A DNA stretch of 64,000 nucleotides, from contig NZ_CP157355.1 in assembly GCF_040047665.1 (NCBI RefSeq), forward strand, positions 2,728,001-2,792,000, written 5' to 3'. Under the pieces are notes generated by a model, which was not told the DNA's origin, made no database searches, and saw only the letters and a list, made by a program, of their open reading frames with translations. The position numbers and the translations under genes are program-made. Shown here piece after piece: positions 1 through 11,828 of the stretch; the stretch's first letter is position 1, and each line of letters opens with the position of its first letter. This DNA comes from Chitinibacter sp. FCG-7. GTDB taxonomy: Bacteria > Pseudomonadota > Gammaproteobacteria > Burkholderiales > Chitinibacteraceae.

Positions 1-840
1 TTTGATCGCGCGCTCGACCATGACGCGATTGATGCCGTGGTTCACCTGGGTAAATTCGGTGGGCTTGAACGGCATTTCAATATTGAACTCGGGCATCAGA
101 TAGCTGAGTTGCGGCGCGTCCAGTGGGTAGAGTGGGTAGGCGCTATCCGGGCCTTTGGGTTGCAGCCAGATCTGCACTTTCCACTCGTCGGCGTAGGTTT
201 TGAACAGCGCAAAATCAGCGTCGTTGATGTCTTCCATATTGCGAAACACCAGCACGGTGATATTCGCGCCCACGGCCAGCTCGATTTGCGGCATCCGGTC
301 GAAAATCGACAGGCTTTTCACCAGCTCCCGCAGCGCAGGCAATTGCGCTGATACATGCGGCACCAGCACATGGCATTCGCGCATATCGGCAATAAAGCTG
401 CTGCGCTTTTCATGAAAACCAACCAGCACCGTGCCTTTCTTGGCGACATTTTTGGCCGATAGGCGCGCACGGTGGCGGTAGCCCCAAGCCGGGCCGTAAA
501 TGGCGGGCAGGATGGATTGGGCTTTAACGTGGCCAATGCGCTCCAGATTGTCTTCCAGCACGCGTTGTTTGGCGGCGACCTGCGCGCCAAATTCCATGTG
601 TTGTAATGAACAGCCACCACAGACGCCGTAATGCGGGCATTTTGGTTTTACGCGCATAAAGCTGTCATTATGCACACTGATCGCTTGCGCATTTTCAAAG
701 TTTGGTTTTTTGCGAAAGCTACTGTAAGTTACGGTTTCGAAAGGCAGCGCGCCGTCGATAAAAATCGTTTTTCCATCGACATGCGCAATGCCATGGCCTT
801 CGTGACTGAGTGATTCGATCTGGGCGGTAGGATTGTTCAT
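1..840 (-). CDS. rlmD: 23S rRNA (uracil-1939-C5)-methyltransferase RlmD, N-terminal part
   Basis: The minus-strand frame from the ATG at 840 stays open to the left edge, so the first 280 residues are visible and the C-terminal methyltransferase domain is cut off. An N-terminal TRAM-like region (residues about 1-60) is followed by cysteines 69, 75 and 78 in a CX5CX2C arrangement, the [4Fe-4S] ligand pattern of the RlmD/RumA family, and a later Cys in a REC motif. The family methylates U1939 of 23S rRNA using S-adenosylmethionine. The gene is divergent from the sensor kinase at 1015. The assignment is firm; only the missing half is unseen. Confidence 0.93.
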   Translation of the reverse strand, partial: MNNPTAQIESLSHEGHGIAHVDGKTIFIDGALPFETVTYSSFRKKPNFENAQAISVHNDSFMRVKPKCPHYGVCGGCSLQHMEFGAQVAAKQRVLEDNLERIGHVKAQSILPAIYGPAWGYRHRARLSAKNVAKKGTVLVGFHEKRSSFIADMRECHVLVPHVSAQLPALRELVKSLSIFDRMPQIELAVGANITVLVFRNMEDINDADFALFKTYADEWKVQIWLQPKGPDSAYPLYPLDAPQLSYLMPEFNIEMPFKPTEFTQVNHGINRVMVERAIK

Positions 841-1014
841 CTTGAGTCAATCAATATATATAAGCAATTGGGCGCAATTATAACCGAGCTGGACAGTGTT
901 GACGCTGTGTTTGCAACCGGGCAAGCAAACGAAAGCAAACGATGCTCAGCCTGCACGCTGGCCGCGCCCATGCTCCACTTTGCCATTTAGGTTTTTGTCC
1001 ATTTAGGTTTTTTT

Positions 1015-3621
1015 ATGAAGCTCGAATCAGTACTGCACCTTTCTACTTTGCTCGAGGCGCAGACGTGGGACGCGTTTGCCGAGGCGCTGGTTGGCGCTGT
1101 GCGCGATTCGTTTGACGCCAAGCGCACTTTTCTGGTGCTGCCCGACGATGACAAAGGCCTGCTGATTCACGCCCAGGCGGTCGTTGGGCTGCGCTCGCTG
1201 TGTTTTGCCGAGCCACAAAACCCCGATGCCTTTTTTGGTCTGGCGGTGGAAGAGCTGCACTGGCAGCTGCGTGAGCCTGCTTTGTCGGTACGCCCGGTGG
1301 ATTTTCAAGTTGAAGACATCTGGGAAGTCGAGGGCGATAGCATTCCGCAACTGGTGCGCTGGATTTTGCCGCTGGAGTACCACGGCAAGCTGATTGCCTT
1401 GCTGTACGTTGAGCTGGCTGACGTGCCACGTTTGAAATCCTATCTGGAAACCGCGTCATTCCGGGTTGAGTGCGAGGCACTTGCGGGCATGCTGGCCGAC
1501 CGGATCGAAGCCTTGCTGACCGGTGGCGTGGTTGAGCGCGACGAAATGACCCGCCGCTTGCAAAGCAGCTTGCAGCGTGCCGAAGAATACCGCGAGCTGC
1601 TGCAAAAATTGCACGAAGTCACTTTGCGCCTGACGCAAACCGCCGATCTGGACACCTTGCAGCGCGAGGCGGTGAACGCGGCGATTACCGATCTGGGAAT
1701 CGACCGGCTGGGCTTGTTTGCAGTCGATCACGACAAAGGGCTGATGCTGGGCACCTATGGTACCGACAACGATGGCCGCCTGACCGATGAGCACTGGTAC
1801 AGCACGTCCATTCCGCAGCACCAGATTTTTGCTGCCGCAGCCGAGCAGCCGGGCGAGGTGATCGTCAAGGAAGACGCGCCCATTTATTACAATAAAGTCG
1901 TCGTTGGCCGGGGCTGGAATTCACTGGTGGGGTTGTACGCCGACGGCATTCATCTGGGCTGGATGGCGGCCGATAATTTCCTGCGCCGCCGTACCCTGAT
2001 GCCGTATCAGCGCGAGGTAATGAAGCTGTTTGCCGCGATTGTGGCGCAGTTGATCCGCGCCAAACAGGTACAGCAGCAAATGCATTTGCTCAATGCGCGG
2101 CTATCGCAGCAAACGGCTGCGCTGGCGCATGCCAAAGATCAGGCCGAGGCCGCCAGCCGCGCCAAATCGGATTTTCTGGCCACTATCAGCCATGAAATCC
2201 GCACCCCGCTCAATGGCGTGCTGGGCTTTGCCCAGTTGCTCGCCGATACGCCGCTGAATAAAGAACAGAGCGAATACGTTGGCAATATTCGCAAGTCGGG
2301 CGATTCGCTGGTGCTGCTGGTGAATGATTTGCTGGATTATTCGAAAATCGAAGCGGGCAAATTCGAGCTGACGCCGGATTTTTTCAATCTGCAGGAAGTG
2401 CTGGAAGACTCGTGCAGCATGCTCGCCTCACGCGCTGTCGAGCGCCGGATCGAGCTGGTGCTCGATATCGCGCCGGTGTTTCCTGTGCGCTACTTTGGCG
2501 ATGGTCTGCGTTTAAAGCAGGTCATCACCAATCTGGTGTCCAATGCGCTGAAATTTACCGAACAAGGCGGGGTTTATCTGAGCGCCAGCGTGCAGGGTGG
2601 CGCGATTGAATTGCGGGTGAAAGACAGCGGCATCGGGATAAGCAAAGCGCAGCAGGCGCTGCTGTTTCAGCGTTTTTATCAGGCCGATTCGGGCTCGACA
2701 CGCCGCTACGGCGGCACCGGGCTGGGGCTGGCCATTTGCAAACTGCTGCTTGAATTGATGGGCGGCACGATTACCGTTGAATCGGCGCTGGGGCAGGGCT
2801 CGTGTTTTATCGTCCGCTTGCCGCTAGGGACTGATGACACGGTACGCCAGCGTGTGTTGCCGACGCTGGCCAGCCTGCAAGGGAAAAAAGTCGCCTGGCT
2901 GGGCGATGGTAGCTGGAGCCAATCGTGGATCAAGCGCCTGCTTACCGCTTCCGAGGTCTGCTGGCTTGATGCCAGCCCGGCGGCATTGCGCGAGGCCGAG
3001 CTGCTGATTGTTGATGAAGAGGCAAGCAATCTGGCCGCGCTGAACATTGATTGCCCCGCGCTCTTGCTCGGCTGGCATTCGGCGCAGCAGGAGCTGCGCG
3101 GCGGTGGCGCGCGAGGTTTTCTGGGCAAACCGGCCTTGAGCGAAGTGGGGCTGATCCGTGGCCTGCGCAAATTGCTGGATGTACGCAGCACTTTGCTACC
3201 GCAGCAAGCTGGCTGTGTGCGTTTTCACGGGCATATTCTGGTCGCCGAAGACAACCCGATGAATCAGCGAGTGGTCAGCGCCTTTCTGGCCAAGCTCGGC
3301 TGCACGGTGCGAATTGCCCACTCGGGGCAGGAAGCCGTGACGCTAGCGCAACAGGAGGCGTTTGATCTGGTGTTGATGGATTGGCAAATGCCCGAAATGG
3401 ATGGCATTGAGGCCACCCGTCTATTGCGCAGCCAGCCGCAATTTCAGAATCTGCCGATTATTGCGCTAACGGCGAATGCCTTCGAGAGCAGTGAAGAGCA
3501 GTGCCTCAGTGCCGGAATGGATGGATTCTTGCCCAAACCGCTGGAGTTCGCCCGTCTGCAGGATATGCTGGCCTACTATCTGGTCGAGCGCATCGACGAA
3601 AGCTCCTGCCAGCCGGGCTAG
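1015..3621 (+). CDS. Hybrid sensor histidine kinase/response regulator
   Basis: 868 residues with no transmembrane segment, so probably cytoplasmic. Order: an N-terminal sensory region (about 1-180), a GAF-like domain (about 200-350), a short coiled coil, HisKA with phospho-acceptor His393 in an SHEIRTPLN motif, HATPase_c with the N box near 510 and the GTGLGLAI G2 box, a degenerate receiver-like linker (about 620-720), and a C-terminal receiver with Asp789 in [13 protein letters not shown]. The architecture indicates intramolecular phosphorelay from His to Asp. There is no Hpt domain and no output regulator next to it, so the partner and the signal are unknown. The start ATG follows a T-rich leader with no strong ribosome-binding site. 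Confidence 0.92.
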   Translation: MKLESVLHLSTLLEAQTWDAFAEALVGAVRDSFDAKRTFLVLPDDDKGLLIHAQAVVGLRSLCFAEPQNPDAFFGLAVEELHWQLREPALSVRPVDFQVEDIWEVEGDSIPQLVRWILPLEYHGKLIALLYVELADVPRLKSYLETASFRVECEALAGMLADRIEALLTGGVVERDEMTRRLQSSLQRAEEYRELLQKLHEVTLRLTQTADLDTLQREAVNAAITDLGIDRLGLFAVDHDKGLMLGTYGTDNDGRLTDEHWYSTSIPQHQIFAAAAEQPGEVIVKEDAPIYYNKVVVGRGWNSLVGLYADGIHLGWMAADNFLRRRTLMPYQREVMKLFAAIVAQLIRAKQVQQQMHLLNARLSQQTAALAHAKDQAEAASRAKSDFLATISHEIRTPLNGVLGFAQLLADTPLNKEQSEYVGNIRKSGDSLVLLVNDLLDYSKIEAGKFELTPDFFNLQEVLEDSCSMLASRAVERRIELVLDIAPVFPVRYFGDGLRLKQVITNLVSNALKFTEQGGVYLSASVQGGAIELRVKDSGIGISKAQQALLFQRFYQADSGSTRRYGGTGLGLAICKLLLELMGGTITVESALGQGSCFIVRLPLGTDDTVRQRVLPTLASLQGKKVAWLGDGSWSQSWIKRLLTASEVCWLDASPAALREAELLIVDEEASNLAALNIDCPALLLGWHSAQQELRGGGARGFLGKPALSEVGLIRGLRKLLDVRSTLLPQQAGCVRFHGHILVAEDNPMNQRVVSAFLAKLGCTVRIAHSGQEAVTLAQQEAFDLVLMDWQMPEMDGIEATRLLRSQPQFQNLPIIALTANAFESSEEQCLSAGMDGFLPKPLEFARLQDMLAYYLVERIDESSCQPG

Positions 3622-3707
3622 TTGCGTGCATTGGGGAAATCAGCGGGCGGCAAGCTTGCCATTTTCCCGTATCCTGAAACGCCCCGTATTGCGATTGGTT
3701 GAAAAGC

Positions 3708-4610
3708 ATGACTTCGAAGTTCAAAGACGCCCGCTTGCTGGGCCATTTGCTGGTGCTGTTCTGTGTGCTGGTTTGGGGCATTACCTTTGTATCGACCAAA
3801 ATCCTGCTGCAATGGCGCAGCCCGGTGGAAATTGCCCTTGATCGCTTTGTGCTGGCCTATCTGCTCTTGTTGCTGATGCAGCCGGTTTTCAAACGGCCAA
3901 ACTGGCGTGAAGAGCTGTATTTTTTCGGCCTTGGCCTGTTTGGCGTCACGCTGTATTTCCTGACCGAAAACATCGCATTGCAATATACGCAAGCCTCCAG
4001 CGTGGGCTTGCTGGTTTCGTCCGCGCCTTTGCTGACGGCCTTTTTTGCCCATTTCACCACGCACGACGAAAAGCTCAGCCAGCGCCTGATTATTGGCTCG
4101 CTGATTGCGCTGGCAGGCGTAGCGTTGGTGATGTTCAACGGCAGCGTGATTTTGCAGCTCAATCCGCTGGGCGATATTCTGGCGCTGTCTGCCGGGGCGG
4201 CCTGGGCGGTGTACTGCCTGCTGCTCAAACGGGCAGGGCAACGCTATGGTTATCTGTATCTGACGCGGCAAATCTTTTTCTACGGCATTCTCACCTTGTT
4301 GCCCGCCGCTTGGCTGATGCACTATCGCCTCGATTTATCCCTGTGGCTCGATCCGCTGCAAGGCGGCAATATGCTGTTTTTGGGCATCGTCGCCTCGGCC
4401 CTGTGTTATGTGGCCTGGAATAAAGCCGTCGGCATTATTGGCGCGGTCAAAGCCAGCAACTACATCTACCTGATTCCGATGGTGACCATGCTCACCGCCG
4501 TGGTGATTCTGGACGAGCGTATTACCCTGGTCGGCGCATCGGGTGCAGCGATGATCTTGCTTGGGGTATACTTCGCTGAGCACGGCCTGGGCTTGCCTAG
4601 CAGGAAATAG
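3708..4610 (+). CDS. EamA/DMT-family inner-membrane transporter
   Basis: 300 residues with about ten hydrophobic helices arranged as two EamA repeats, as in drug/metabolite exporters of the RhaT/YdcZ type. The N-terminal repeat has WGITFVSTK and the C-terminal repeat ends in a GAAMILLGVYF helix. ATG at 3708 is preferred over an in-frame TTG nine bases upstream because the family usually begins shortly before the first helix. The substrate cannot be read from the sequence. It lies 86 bases after the kinase in the same direction and could be co-transcribed with it. Confidence 0.85.
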   Translation: MTSKFKDARLLGHLLVLFCVLVWGITFVSTKILLQWRSPVEIALDRFVLAYLLLLLMQPVFKRPNWREELYFFGLGLFGVTLYFLTENIALQYTQASSVGLLVSSAPLLTAFFAHFTTHDEKLSQRLIIGSLIALAGVALVMFNGSVILQLNPLGDILALSAGAAWAVYCLLLKRAGQRYGYLYLTRQIFFYGILTLLPAAWLMHYRLDLSLWLDPLQGGNMLFLGIVASALCYVAWNKAVGIIGAVKASNYIYLIPMVTMLTAVVILDERITLVGASGAAMILLGVYFAEHGLGLPSRK

Positions 4611-4688
4611 AGGGGTAGGGTATTTGAGCTGTTTTGTCGCCGCGTGTGAGAGATTACAGGTCAAAATGCACTGGAAGGAATTAATAAT

Positions 4689-5198
4689 ATGAAGCTGATT
4701 GTCGTCACCGGCGCACAAAAAAGCGGCAAAAGCCGCTACGCCGAAAACTGGGCGCTGGCCCTGTCCGCTCGTCCGGCCTATCTGGCCACCTCGCGGGTGT
4801 GGGATGACGATTTTGCCGAGCGAATCGCGCGGCATAAAAGCGCGCGTGACGAGCGCTGGATCAATCTTGAGCAAGACACCGATCTGGCCGCGCACGGTTT
4901 TGATGGTGAGGTGATCGTGCTCGACTGCATTACCTTGTGGCTGACCAATCTGTTTACCGATTGCAACTACAACAGAGACGCCACGCTGATCGAGGCCAAA
5001 AAACGCTGGGCAGAATTGACCGCTGTCACCGCCCAGACTGTCATCGCTGTGGGCAATGAAATCGGCTGGAGCCTGCACGCCGAAACCCAAATGGGCCGCC
5101 ATTTTGTCGACCTGCACGGCAGCTTTATGCAGCACATCGCCGCTGAGGCAGAAGAAGTGGTGCTGATGGTGGCAGGCTTACCGCTGAAGGTGAAGTAG
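4689..5198 (+). CDS. cobU: Adenosylcobinamide kinase / adenosylcobinamide-phosphate guanylyltransferase
   Basis: 169 residues matching the CobU/CobP family: P-loop GAQKSGKS at residues 8-15, a histidine in the RHKSARDERW segment where the family has its guanylylated His, and the LDCITLWLTN strand. The enzyme phosphorylates adenosylcobinamide and attaches GMP in the nucleotide-loop assembly of coenzyme B12. The start has GGAA nine bases upstream. No other cobalamin-loop gene is adjacent and no B12 riboswitch fits in the 78-base leader, so it is an orphan here, consistent with salvage. Confidence 0.9.
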   Translation: MKLIVVTGAQKSGKSRYAENWALALSARPAYLATSRVWDDDFAERIARHKSARDERWINLEQDTDLAAHGFDGEVIVLDCITLWLTNLFTDCNYNRDATLIEAKKRWAELTAVTAQTVIAVGNEIGWSLHAETQMGRHFVDLHGSFMQHIAAEAEEVVLMVAGLPLKVK

Positions 5199-5199
5199 G

Positions 5200-5247
5200 G
5201 GGTATTGCTCTGTAGCTATTGATTCAATTGAGCTATAGGGCAATACC
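5200..5247. terminator. Inverted repeat between convergent cobU and hisC, GGTATTGC arms
   Basis: Arms at 5201-5217 and 5231-5247 pair as GGTATTGC/GCAATACC plus AGCT/AGCT, with a mismatched five-base middle. It lies between two convergent stop codons, where a bidirectional terminator is expected, although there is no strong T tract. The arms carry the 9-mer that recurs across the window (see findings). Confidence 0.5.
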
Positions 5248-5258
5248 TGCCGACTTTA

Positions 5259-6329
5259 TTAAATCAGTTCTTTTAAAGCAACAACCAGCGCCGCGCATTC
5301 CGCGTCTGTGCCGATCGAAATGCGCAGGAATTGCTCGATCCGTGGCGCTTTAAAGTGGCGAACCAGTATGGCGCGTTCGCGCAGACCTTGCGCCAGAGTG
5401 GCGGCATCGTGCTGCGGGTGGCGGGCGAAAATGAAATTGGCTTTGGATGGCAAGACTTCAAAGCCCAGTTCAACGAGATGCCCGGTCAGGGTATCGCGGC
5501 TGGTGTTAATTGCTGCGCAGGTTTGCGAGAAATACCCCTCATCTTCAAAGGCAGCTACTGCACCGGCCAGCGCTACGCGATCAAGCGGGTAGGAATTGAA
5601 GCTGTTTTTAACGCGCTCCAAGCCCGCGATCAGGTCGGGATGACCCACGGCAAAGCCAACGCGCAGGCCAGCGAGCGAGCGTGATTTGGACAGCGTTTGC
5701 ACGACCAACAGATTGTCGTAGCGCTGGATCAGGCTGATGGCGCTGTCCCCGCGACTGTCGCTGAAGTCGACATACGCTTCATCGACCACCAGCACCTGAT
5801 CGGGATGCGCTTGCAGTAGCGCTTCAATCTGCGCGAGCGGCAGCAAAATGCCGGTGGGTGCGTTGGGATTAGGGAAAATAATCGCGCCACCGCCGATGTA
5901 ATCGGCCGTGTTGATTTCAAACGCGGCGTTCAGCGGCACCGTGCGATAGTCAATGCCGTATAGGCCGCAGTAAACCGGGTAAAAGCTGTAGCTGATGTCT
6001 GGGAATAGCAGGGGTTTTTCGTGCTTAAGCAGCGCCTGGAAAGTGTGCGCCAGCACTTCATCCGAGCTATTGCCAACAAAAACATGAGCGCGGGTCAGCG
6101 CATGCTCGCGGTGATAGTGCGCAATCGCGTCCTTGAGTACGTCGCCATTTGGATCGGGGTAGAGGCGCAAATGATCATTCACCGCCGCCTGCATGGCCGC
6201 AATCGCTTTGGGCGATGGGCCGTACGGGTTTTCATTGGTGTTGAGTTTGATCAGATTGGTGATCTTGGGCTGCTCACCCGGGGTGTACGGGGTGAGTGTG
6301 TGTACGACAGGGCTCCAGAAACGGCTCAT
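5259..6329 (-). CDS. hisC: Histidinol-phosphate aminotransferase
   Basis: Class I/II PLP aminotransferase of 356 residues from the ATG at 6329. The start is chosen at MSRFWSPVV because it matches the usual N-terminus of the betaproteobacterial family; the upstream in-frame extension is not typical. It shows [12 protein letters not shown], the PNPNAPTG motif, Asp/Tyr in VVDEAYVDF, and the PLP lysine Lys215 in [10 protein letters not shown]. It converts imidazole-acetol phosphate and glutamate to histidinol phosphate. No other his gene is in the window. A CobD-type threonine-phosphate decarboxylase was considered because cobU is adjacent, but the motifs and the opposite orientation favour HisC. 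Confidence 0.88.
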   Translation of the reverse strand: MSRFWSPVVHTLTPYTPGEQPKITNLIKLNTNENPYGPSPKAIAAMQAAVNDHLRLYPDPNGDVLKDAIAHYHREHALTRAHVFVGNSSDEVLAHTFQALLKHEKPLLFPDISYSFYPVYCGLYGIDYRTVPLNAAFEINTADYIGGGAIIFPNPNAPTGILLPLAQIEALLQAHPDQVLVVDEAYVDFSDSRGDSAISLIQRYDNLLVVQTLSKSRSLAGLRVGFAVGHPDLIAGLERVKNSFNSYPLDRVALAGAVAAFEDEGYFSQTCAAINTSRDTLTGHLVELGFEVLPSKANFIFARHPQHDAATLAQGLRERAILVRHFKAPRIEQFLRISIGTDAECAALVVALKELI

Positions 6330-6533
6330 GGCAATGATCTTTGGTGAGTTGATCGGGGCAAAGACCGATTTTATCAAGAGCGCCTGTCTTATGGGGAGAT
6401 TGGGCGAAAAATAGCCGCTTTAAGTGCTGAAGCAAAAGTTCTCATGCATCGCTACTTCGCCTTGTCGTACTCCTTATGTACCGATGTACCGTCTTTAGCT
6501 CAGCACCTTGTCTGAAGACTATTGGCCACCCAC

Positions 6534-7994
6534 TTACTCTGCTGCCGCGGGTAGATCCTGCTCCTGATCCCAAGGCAGCGGTACGGCGATGTCGTTCAGA
6601 ATAAATTTGCCGCCTTTCAATGAGGCCTTGGCCGACAGCAGATCACCCTCTACACGGATCAGGTTCTGATCGGACAGTTTATTAATCTGGCCTTCGACAA
6701 ACTGGCTGGCCAGAAAATCAATGTCTTCATGATTGATCTGGCCTTCCTCGGCACCAGCAAACATATTGCGCGCCTGCCACATCACCAGCGTTTCGACGAC
6801 TTTGCGCGGAATGGCAAAATCGGCTTGCGCATCGAGCTTGCTCACCAGAGAAACCGGTTTGTCCAGATCGGCCTCGACAAAACCTTTTAGCCCCACCGAG
6901 CCGGCAAAGTGGATTTTGCCGTCCGGCAGCTTCACTTCGAGCTTTTTGATGGCAAATTCAGGGTCATTTTGCAGCAAAGGCAAGCCATGCTCCTTGGCCA
7001 GCTTGCTCAGCGCCTCGGTTAGCTGCTCGCGGTTGAGCTTCTGTTTTTGCAGCAGCGTAATTTCATCGCTGATTTTGGCCAGCGTTTTGCCATGCAGGTG
7101 GTTGGCTTCGGCAATCATGACCGCCGGGCCGTAAGGTTTGTCATTGAGCAGCAGCTTGCTCAGATCCAGCTGGGCGCTGCCGTTGATAAACTGGCCATCT
7201 TCATTCACTTTACCTTGATAAACCAGATTTTCCAGTTTGAGCTTCAGCGGATTGCCTTCCTGCATATCCAGGTCAAACTGCGCAACTTTGGCCGTATTGG
7301 TGCCGATCATAATGCCATTGGCCCCTTTGCTCTGATTCAGGCTGACGCTTAGCCCCTGCAGAGCAAACGAACCTTTTTCCTTGGCCTGACCCGACAGACC
7401 GGGCACGCTGGCTTCAAACTGGACGCGGTTAAAATCGCCGCCATACGAGAGCGTGGCGTCCAGCCCTTGCCATTTGGCTTTTACGCCAGAAAGCGCTTCT
7501 TCGTAATCAAAGCTGGGTACGTTGATTTTCATCACGCCATCGTCGTTAAACGCGATGCGGTTTTCAATGGTGATCGGTTTTTGCTCACCAAAGAATTTGG
7601 CCAGAAACTTCTCGGTATCGGCCGAATATTTGAATTCGGTACTCACCACTGCTTTGTACGGCAGCGGATTAAAGCGCAGCAACAAAGGCAGCGGCCCGTG
7701 CTGGATATGATTGGTGTAGGTGACTTCAAACGTCTGCAGCTTTTCGCCTTCTTTTTCCAGCAAAAAGCGATACAGCTCGGGGTTGACCTGCAGCGTGGTC
7801 ACTTCGGTCGAGCTCAGCCAGTTGCGCTGGTAGCTGTGCGATTTAACGATAAAGTAGGGCAGCTTGCTAATCCACTCGTGCTGCTTGAGCATAGTTTGCT
7901 CAACGGCTTGCCCGGCATAATAGCTGCCACCCAAGTAGCCTGTAGCCAGAACAATCAGGCCGAGTGCGCTGCCAGCGATTACTTTACGTTTCAC
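6534..7994 (-). CDS. DUF945 (YdgA-like) family protein
   Basis: 486 residues beginning with a signal-anchor helix (residues 7-28) and followed by a long periplasmic region typical of DUF945: an early HSYQRNWLSSTE segment, a central beta-rich part, and a C-terminal ILNDIAVPLPW segment. GTG at 7994 is used as start because GGAG lies eight bases upstream and no ATG precedes the helix. Biochemical function of the family is not established; it is an inner-membrane-anchored protein. It is transcribed in the same direction as purB, with a terminator between. Confidence 0.8.
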   Translation of the reverse strand: MKRKVIAGSALGLIVLATGYLGGSYYAGQAVEQTMLKQHEWISKLPYFIVKSHSYQRNWLSSTEVTTLQVNPELYRFLLEKEGEKLQTFEVTYTNHIQHGPLPLLLRFNPLPYKAVVSTEFKYSADTEKFLAKFFGEQKPITIENRIAFNDDGVMKINVPSFDYEEALSGVKAKWQGLDATLSYGGDFNRVQFEASVPGLSGQAKEKGSFALQGLSVSLNQSKGANGIMIGTNTAKVAQFDLDMQEGNPLKLKLENLVYQGKVNEDGQFINGSAQLDLSKLLLNDKPYGPAVMIAEANHLHGKTLAKISDEITLLQKQKLNREQLTEALSKLAKEHGLPLLQNDPEFAIKKLEVKLPDGKIHFAGSVGLKGFVEADLDKPVSLVSKLDAQADFAIPRKVVETLVMWQARNMFAGAEEGQINHEDIDFLASQFVEGQINKLSDQNLIRVEGDLLSAKASLKGGKFILNDIAVPLPWDQEQDLPAAAE

Positions 7995-8050
7995 CGTGAA
8001 ACTCCAAATTGAATAGTCGTTTTACCGTCGTTGATTATATCTGATCGACG

Positions 8051-8075
8051 TAAAAACAGGCGCCGAAGCGCCTGT
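8051..8075 (-). terminator. Rho-independent terminator downstream of purB
   Basis: Read on the minus strand: perfect 8-bp stem ACAGGCGC/GCGCCTGT with a TTCG tetraloop followed by TTTTTA, 18 bases after the purB stop. Confidence 0.85.
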
Positions 8076-8092
8076 GATTATTTGCTCGGGAC

Positions 8093-9800
<1,708 letters not shown>

Positions 9801-10007
9801 ATGAGCGGTTTTACCCAAATCACCCCCGAATGGCAGGACTGGATTATCGAAAACCTGCAGCGCGGCTGTCAGGCGCAATCGATTGTGGAAATCATGATCG
9901 AAAAAGGTTTCGATCCGATGTTTGCCAATGCGGTGGTCTTTCACTTCTCGAGTAGCCCAACCGAGCGCTATGCCGAATCAGCCAAAGGGGCCGATTCGGC
10001 AGTGTGA
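9801..10007 (+). CDS. Small protein resembling the N-terminal segment of 2OG-Fe(II) oxygenases
   Basis: 68 residues. The start ATG has GGAGAG eleven bases upstream, and a hairpin terminator follows the stop, which supports a real gene. Residues 9-45 (WQDWIIENLQRGC, then SIVEIMIEKGFDPMFANAVV) resemble the short helical segment that precedes the catalytic domain in some proteobacterial prolyl-hydroxylase-like proteins. The oxygenase domain with its HxD...H iron ligands is absent, so this is either a free-standing helical domain or a remnant. No function is assigned; the resemblance is from memory. Confidence 0.6.
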   Translation: MSGFTQITPEWQDWIIENLQRGCQAQSIVEIMIEKGFDPMFANAVVFHFSSSPTERYAESAKGADSAV

Positions 10008-10033
10008 ATAGCCAGCAGCAGTGAAGGCCAGTC

Positions 10034-10067
10034 AAGGCGATATACCCAGCAAGGTATGTCGCCTTTT
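10034..10067 (+). terminator. Terminator after the small gene at 9801
   Basis: Stem AAGGCGA-ATACC / GGTAT-TCGCCTT with a five-base loop and TTTTTC tail, 27 bases past the stop codon. Confidence 0.75.
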
Positions 10068-10107
10068 TCTTTGGCCGATCTATTTTAGCGGGCAATACCC
10101 CCTTCTT

Positions 10108-11469
10108 TTACAAGCCCAGCTCGGGCTGCTGGATAATCCCCTGGCGCACTTCAACGCTAATCTTCTCGTCGGCAAAACGGATGTTCAGCGCATCGCCTGC
10201 GCGCACGTCCAGCGCGCTGCGTACTAGCTCGCCATTGGGGCGGCTCACCAGCGCGTAGCCGCGCGATAGCACCTGTTGTGGGTCCCACGGGCTGAGCTGT
10301 AGCTGCGCCTGTTTGAGGTATTGCTGCTCTTGCTCTAGCTTGCGCTGCATGGCTCTGTGCAAACACTGCTGCTTTTGCTGCAGCAAGGGCAATAGTTGCG
10401 CCACTTGTGGGCGCACATGCTGCAGTTGCAGCGCTCGTCGCGACAAAGCCTGCGCACGTTGCTGCTGGCTAAAGCGCAGACATTGCTGCAAACGGCGCGC
10501 CTGATTGCCCAGCTCGATTTTTTGCTGGCTCAATCTTTGTCCCGGATGAATCAGCCGCCGCGCCAGCTGGTCCAGCTGCTGCATGCGTTGTTGCAACTGC
10601 TGCTGCAATACCCGGCTTTGCCGCTGTTTTAGCTGCTGCAGGCGCTGCAATAATTCGCTGCGATTGGGGCTAACCAGCTCGGCTGCCGCCGTTGGCGTTG
10701 GCGCGCGAACGTCAGCGACAAAATCGGCCATCGTAAAATCGGTTTCGTGGCCAACACCACTCACGGTTGGAATCGGGCAGGCGGCAATTGCACGGGCGAC
10801 GATTTCTTCGTTAAACGACCACAAATCTTCTAGGCTGCCGCCGCCACGGCAAATAATCAGCGCGTCTACCTCATTGCGGCTGGCCGCTTGCACAATCGCA
10901 CGCACAATCTGCTTGGCCGCATCGGCGCCTTGCACGGCGGTGGGATACAGAATGACTTCGATATTAGGCATGCGGCGGGCCAGCGTGGTGAGCACATCGC
11001 GCAGCGCAGCCGCAGCGGGCGAGGTGACAATGCCGATCCGGCGCGGAAAATGCGGCAGCGCCTGCTTGCGCTCGGCGGCAAACAGCCCCTCGGCGGCCAG
11101 CTGCTTTTTCAATGCTTCAAAACGCTCGAACAAAGCCCCTTGGCCAGCCAAACGCATCGCCTCAATGGTCAGCTGAAAATCGCCGCGCGCTTCGTACAGC
11201 GACACCACAGCGCGCACTTCCACCTGCAAGCCTTCGCGCGGCGCAAAATCGAGCAGCGCCGCCCGGCCACGAAACATCACGCAGCGCACCTGTGCATTGG
11301 CGTCCTTCAGGCTGAAGTAGCAGTGACCCGACTCATAACGCTTGAAATTGGAGATTTCCCCGGCCACCCACAAGCTGGGAAAGCCGGTTTCCAGCAACAA
11401 TCTCACATCACGATTCAGTTGTGTGACAGACACTACAGCTTTTGAGGGGCTTGACAAATCAAGATTCAC
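10108..11469 (-). CDS. xseA: Exodeoxyribonuclease VII large subunit
   Basis: 453 residues from a GTG at 11469 that has AAGGTG eight bases upstream; an in-frame TTG at 11496 is the alternative start. It has the N-terminal OB fold ([25 protein letters not shown]), the central catalytic domain with [20 protein letters not shown] and [10 protein letters not shown], a long Gln-rich coiled coil (about 270-390) and the C-terminal RGYALV segment. With XseB it degrades single-stranded DNA to oligonucleotides. xseB is not in the window. Confidence 0.95.
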   Translation of the reverse strand: MNLDLSSPSKAVVSVTQLNRDVRLLLETGFPSLWVAGEISNFKRYESGHCYFSLKDANAQVRCVMFRGRAALLDFAPREGLQVEVRAVVSLYEARGDFQLTIEAMRLAGQGALFERFEALKKQLAAEGLFAAERKQALPHFPRRIGIVTSPAAAALRDVLTTLARRMPNIEVILYPTAVQGADAAKQIVRAIVQAASRNEVDALIICRGGGSLEDLWSFNEEIVARAIAACPIPTVSGVGHETDFTMADFVADVRAPTPTAAAELVSPNRSELLQRLQQLKQRQSRVLQQQLQQRMQQLDQLARRLIHPGQRLSQQKIELGNQARRLQQCLRFSQQQRAQALSRRALQLQHVRPQVAQLLPLLQQKQQCLHRAMQRKLEQEQQYLKQAQLQLSPWDPQQVLSRGYALVSRPNGELVRSALDVRAGDALNIRFADEKISVEVRQGIIQQPELGL

Positions 11470-11828
11470 GCCGAAAACACCTTGAGTAATCCACAAAATC
11501 CAGCTTCTAAGCCCTGCGTGGGCATGATTGAAAGTTGTAGTTGATAAAAACGATTTAAGTTGTTGAAAGTAATAGATAATATATTTTCGCTATAAGCCGG
11601 TAAAAACTGATTATATGCAGCATTTATGCCGTCTTTAGCCGGGTTTTACGCACTTGCTCACAAAGTTATCCACAGTTGTATGACCGAAAACATTTTGTGG
11701 CTGCCAATCTGTTGCTTGGCCTGTCCGGCGTAATCATAACCTCTTCCCCCGGCTGCAAATAGCGGCTAAAGTTACGCGGTTTTCGCGAAAGACTTCAGAT
11801 TCACTTTTCACCTAAGGTTCAAACCACT
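11470..11828. promoter_or_regulatory. Divergent intergenic region xseA/exbB with DnaA-box-like sites
   Basis: About 360 AT-rich bases between divergent genes. It contains a consensus DnaA box TTATCCACA at 11666-11674 and a one-mismatch copy near 11486. It also contains an AT-rich stretch near 11575 (GATAATATATTTTC) that is only weakly Fur-box-like. No gene was recognised. Confidence 0.4.

Noticed and set aside
1027..3799. Long antisense frames opposite the sensor kinase
   Set aside because: High-GC shadow frames of the kinase codons; no family resemblance.
4611..4688. Possible cobalamin riboswitch ahead of cobU
   Set aside because: The spacer is only 78 bases, too short, and no conserved B12-box was seen.
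5259..6329. Threonine-phosphate decarboxylase (CobD) next to cobU
   Set aside because: N-terminus and PLP-lysine context match HisC and the gene is convergent, not co-transcribed.
11560..11600. Fur box before exbB
   Set aside because: Only a weak, short partial match in AT-rich DNA; not supportable.
11666..11674. Replication origin at the DnaA box
   Set aside because: Only one perfect box, and no dnaA, dnaN, gidA or iteron cluster in the window.
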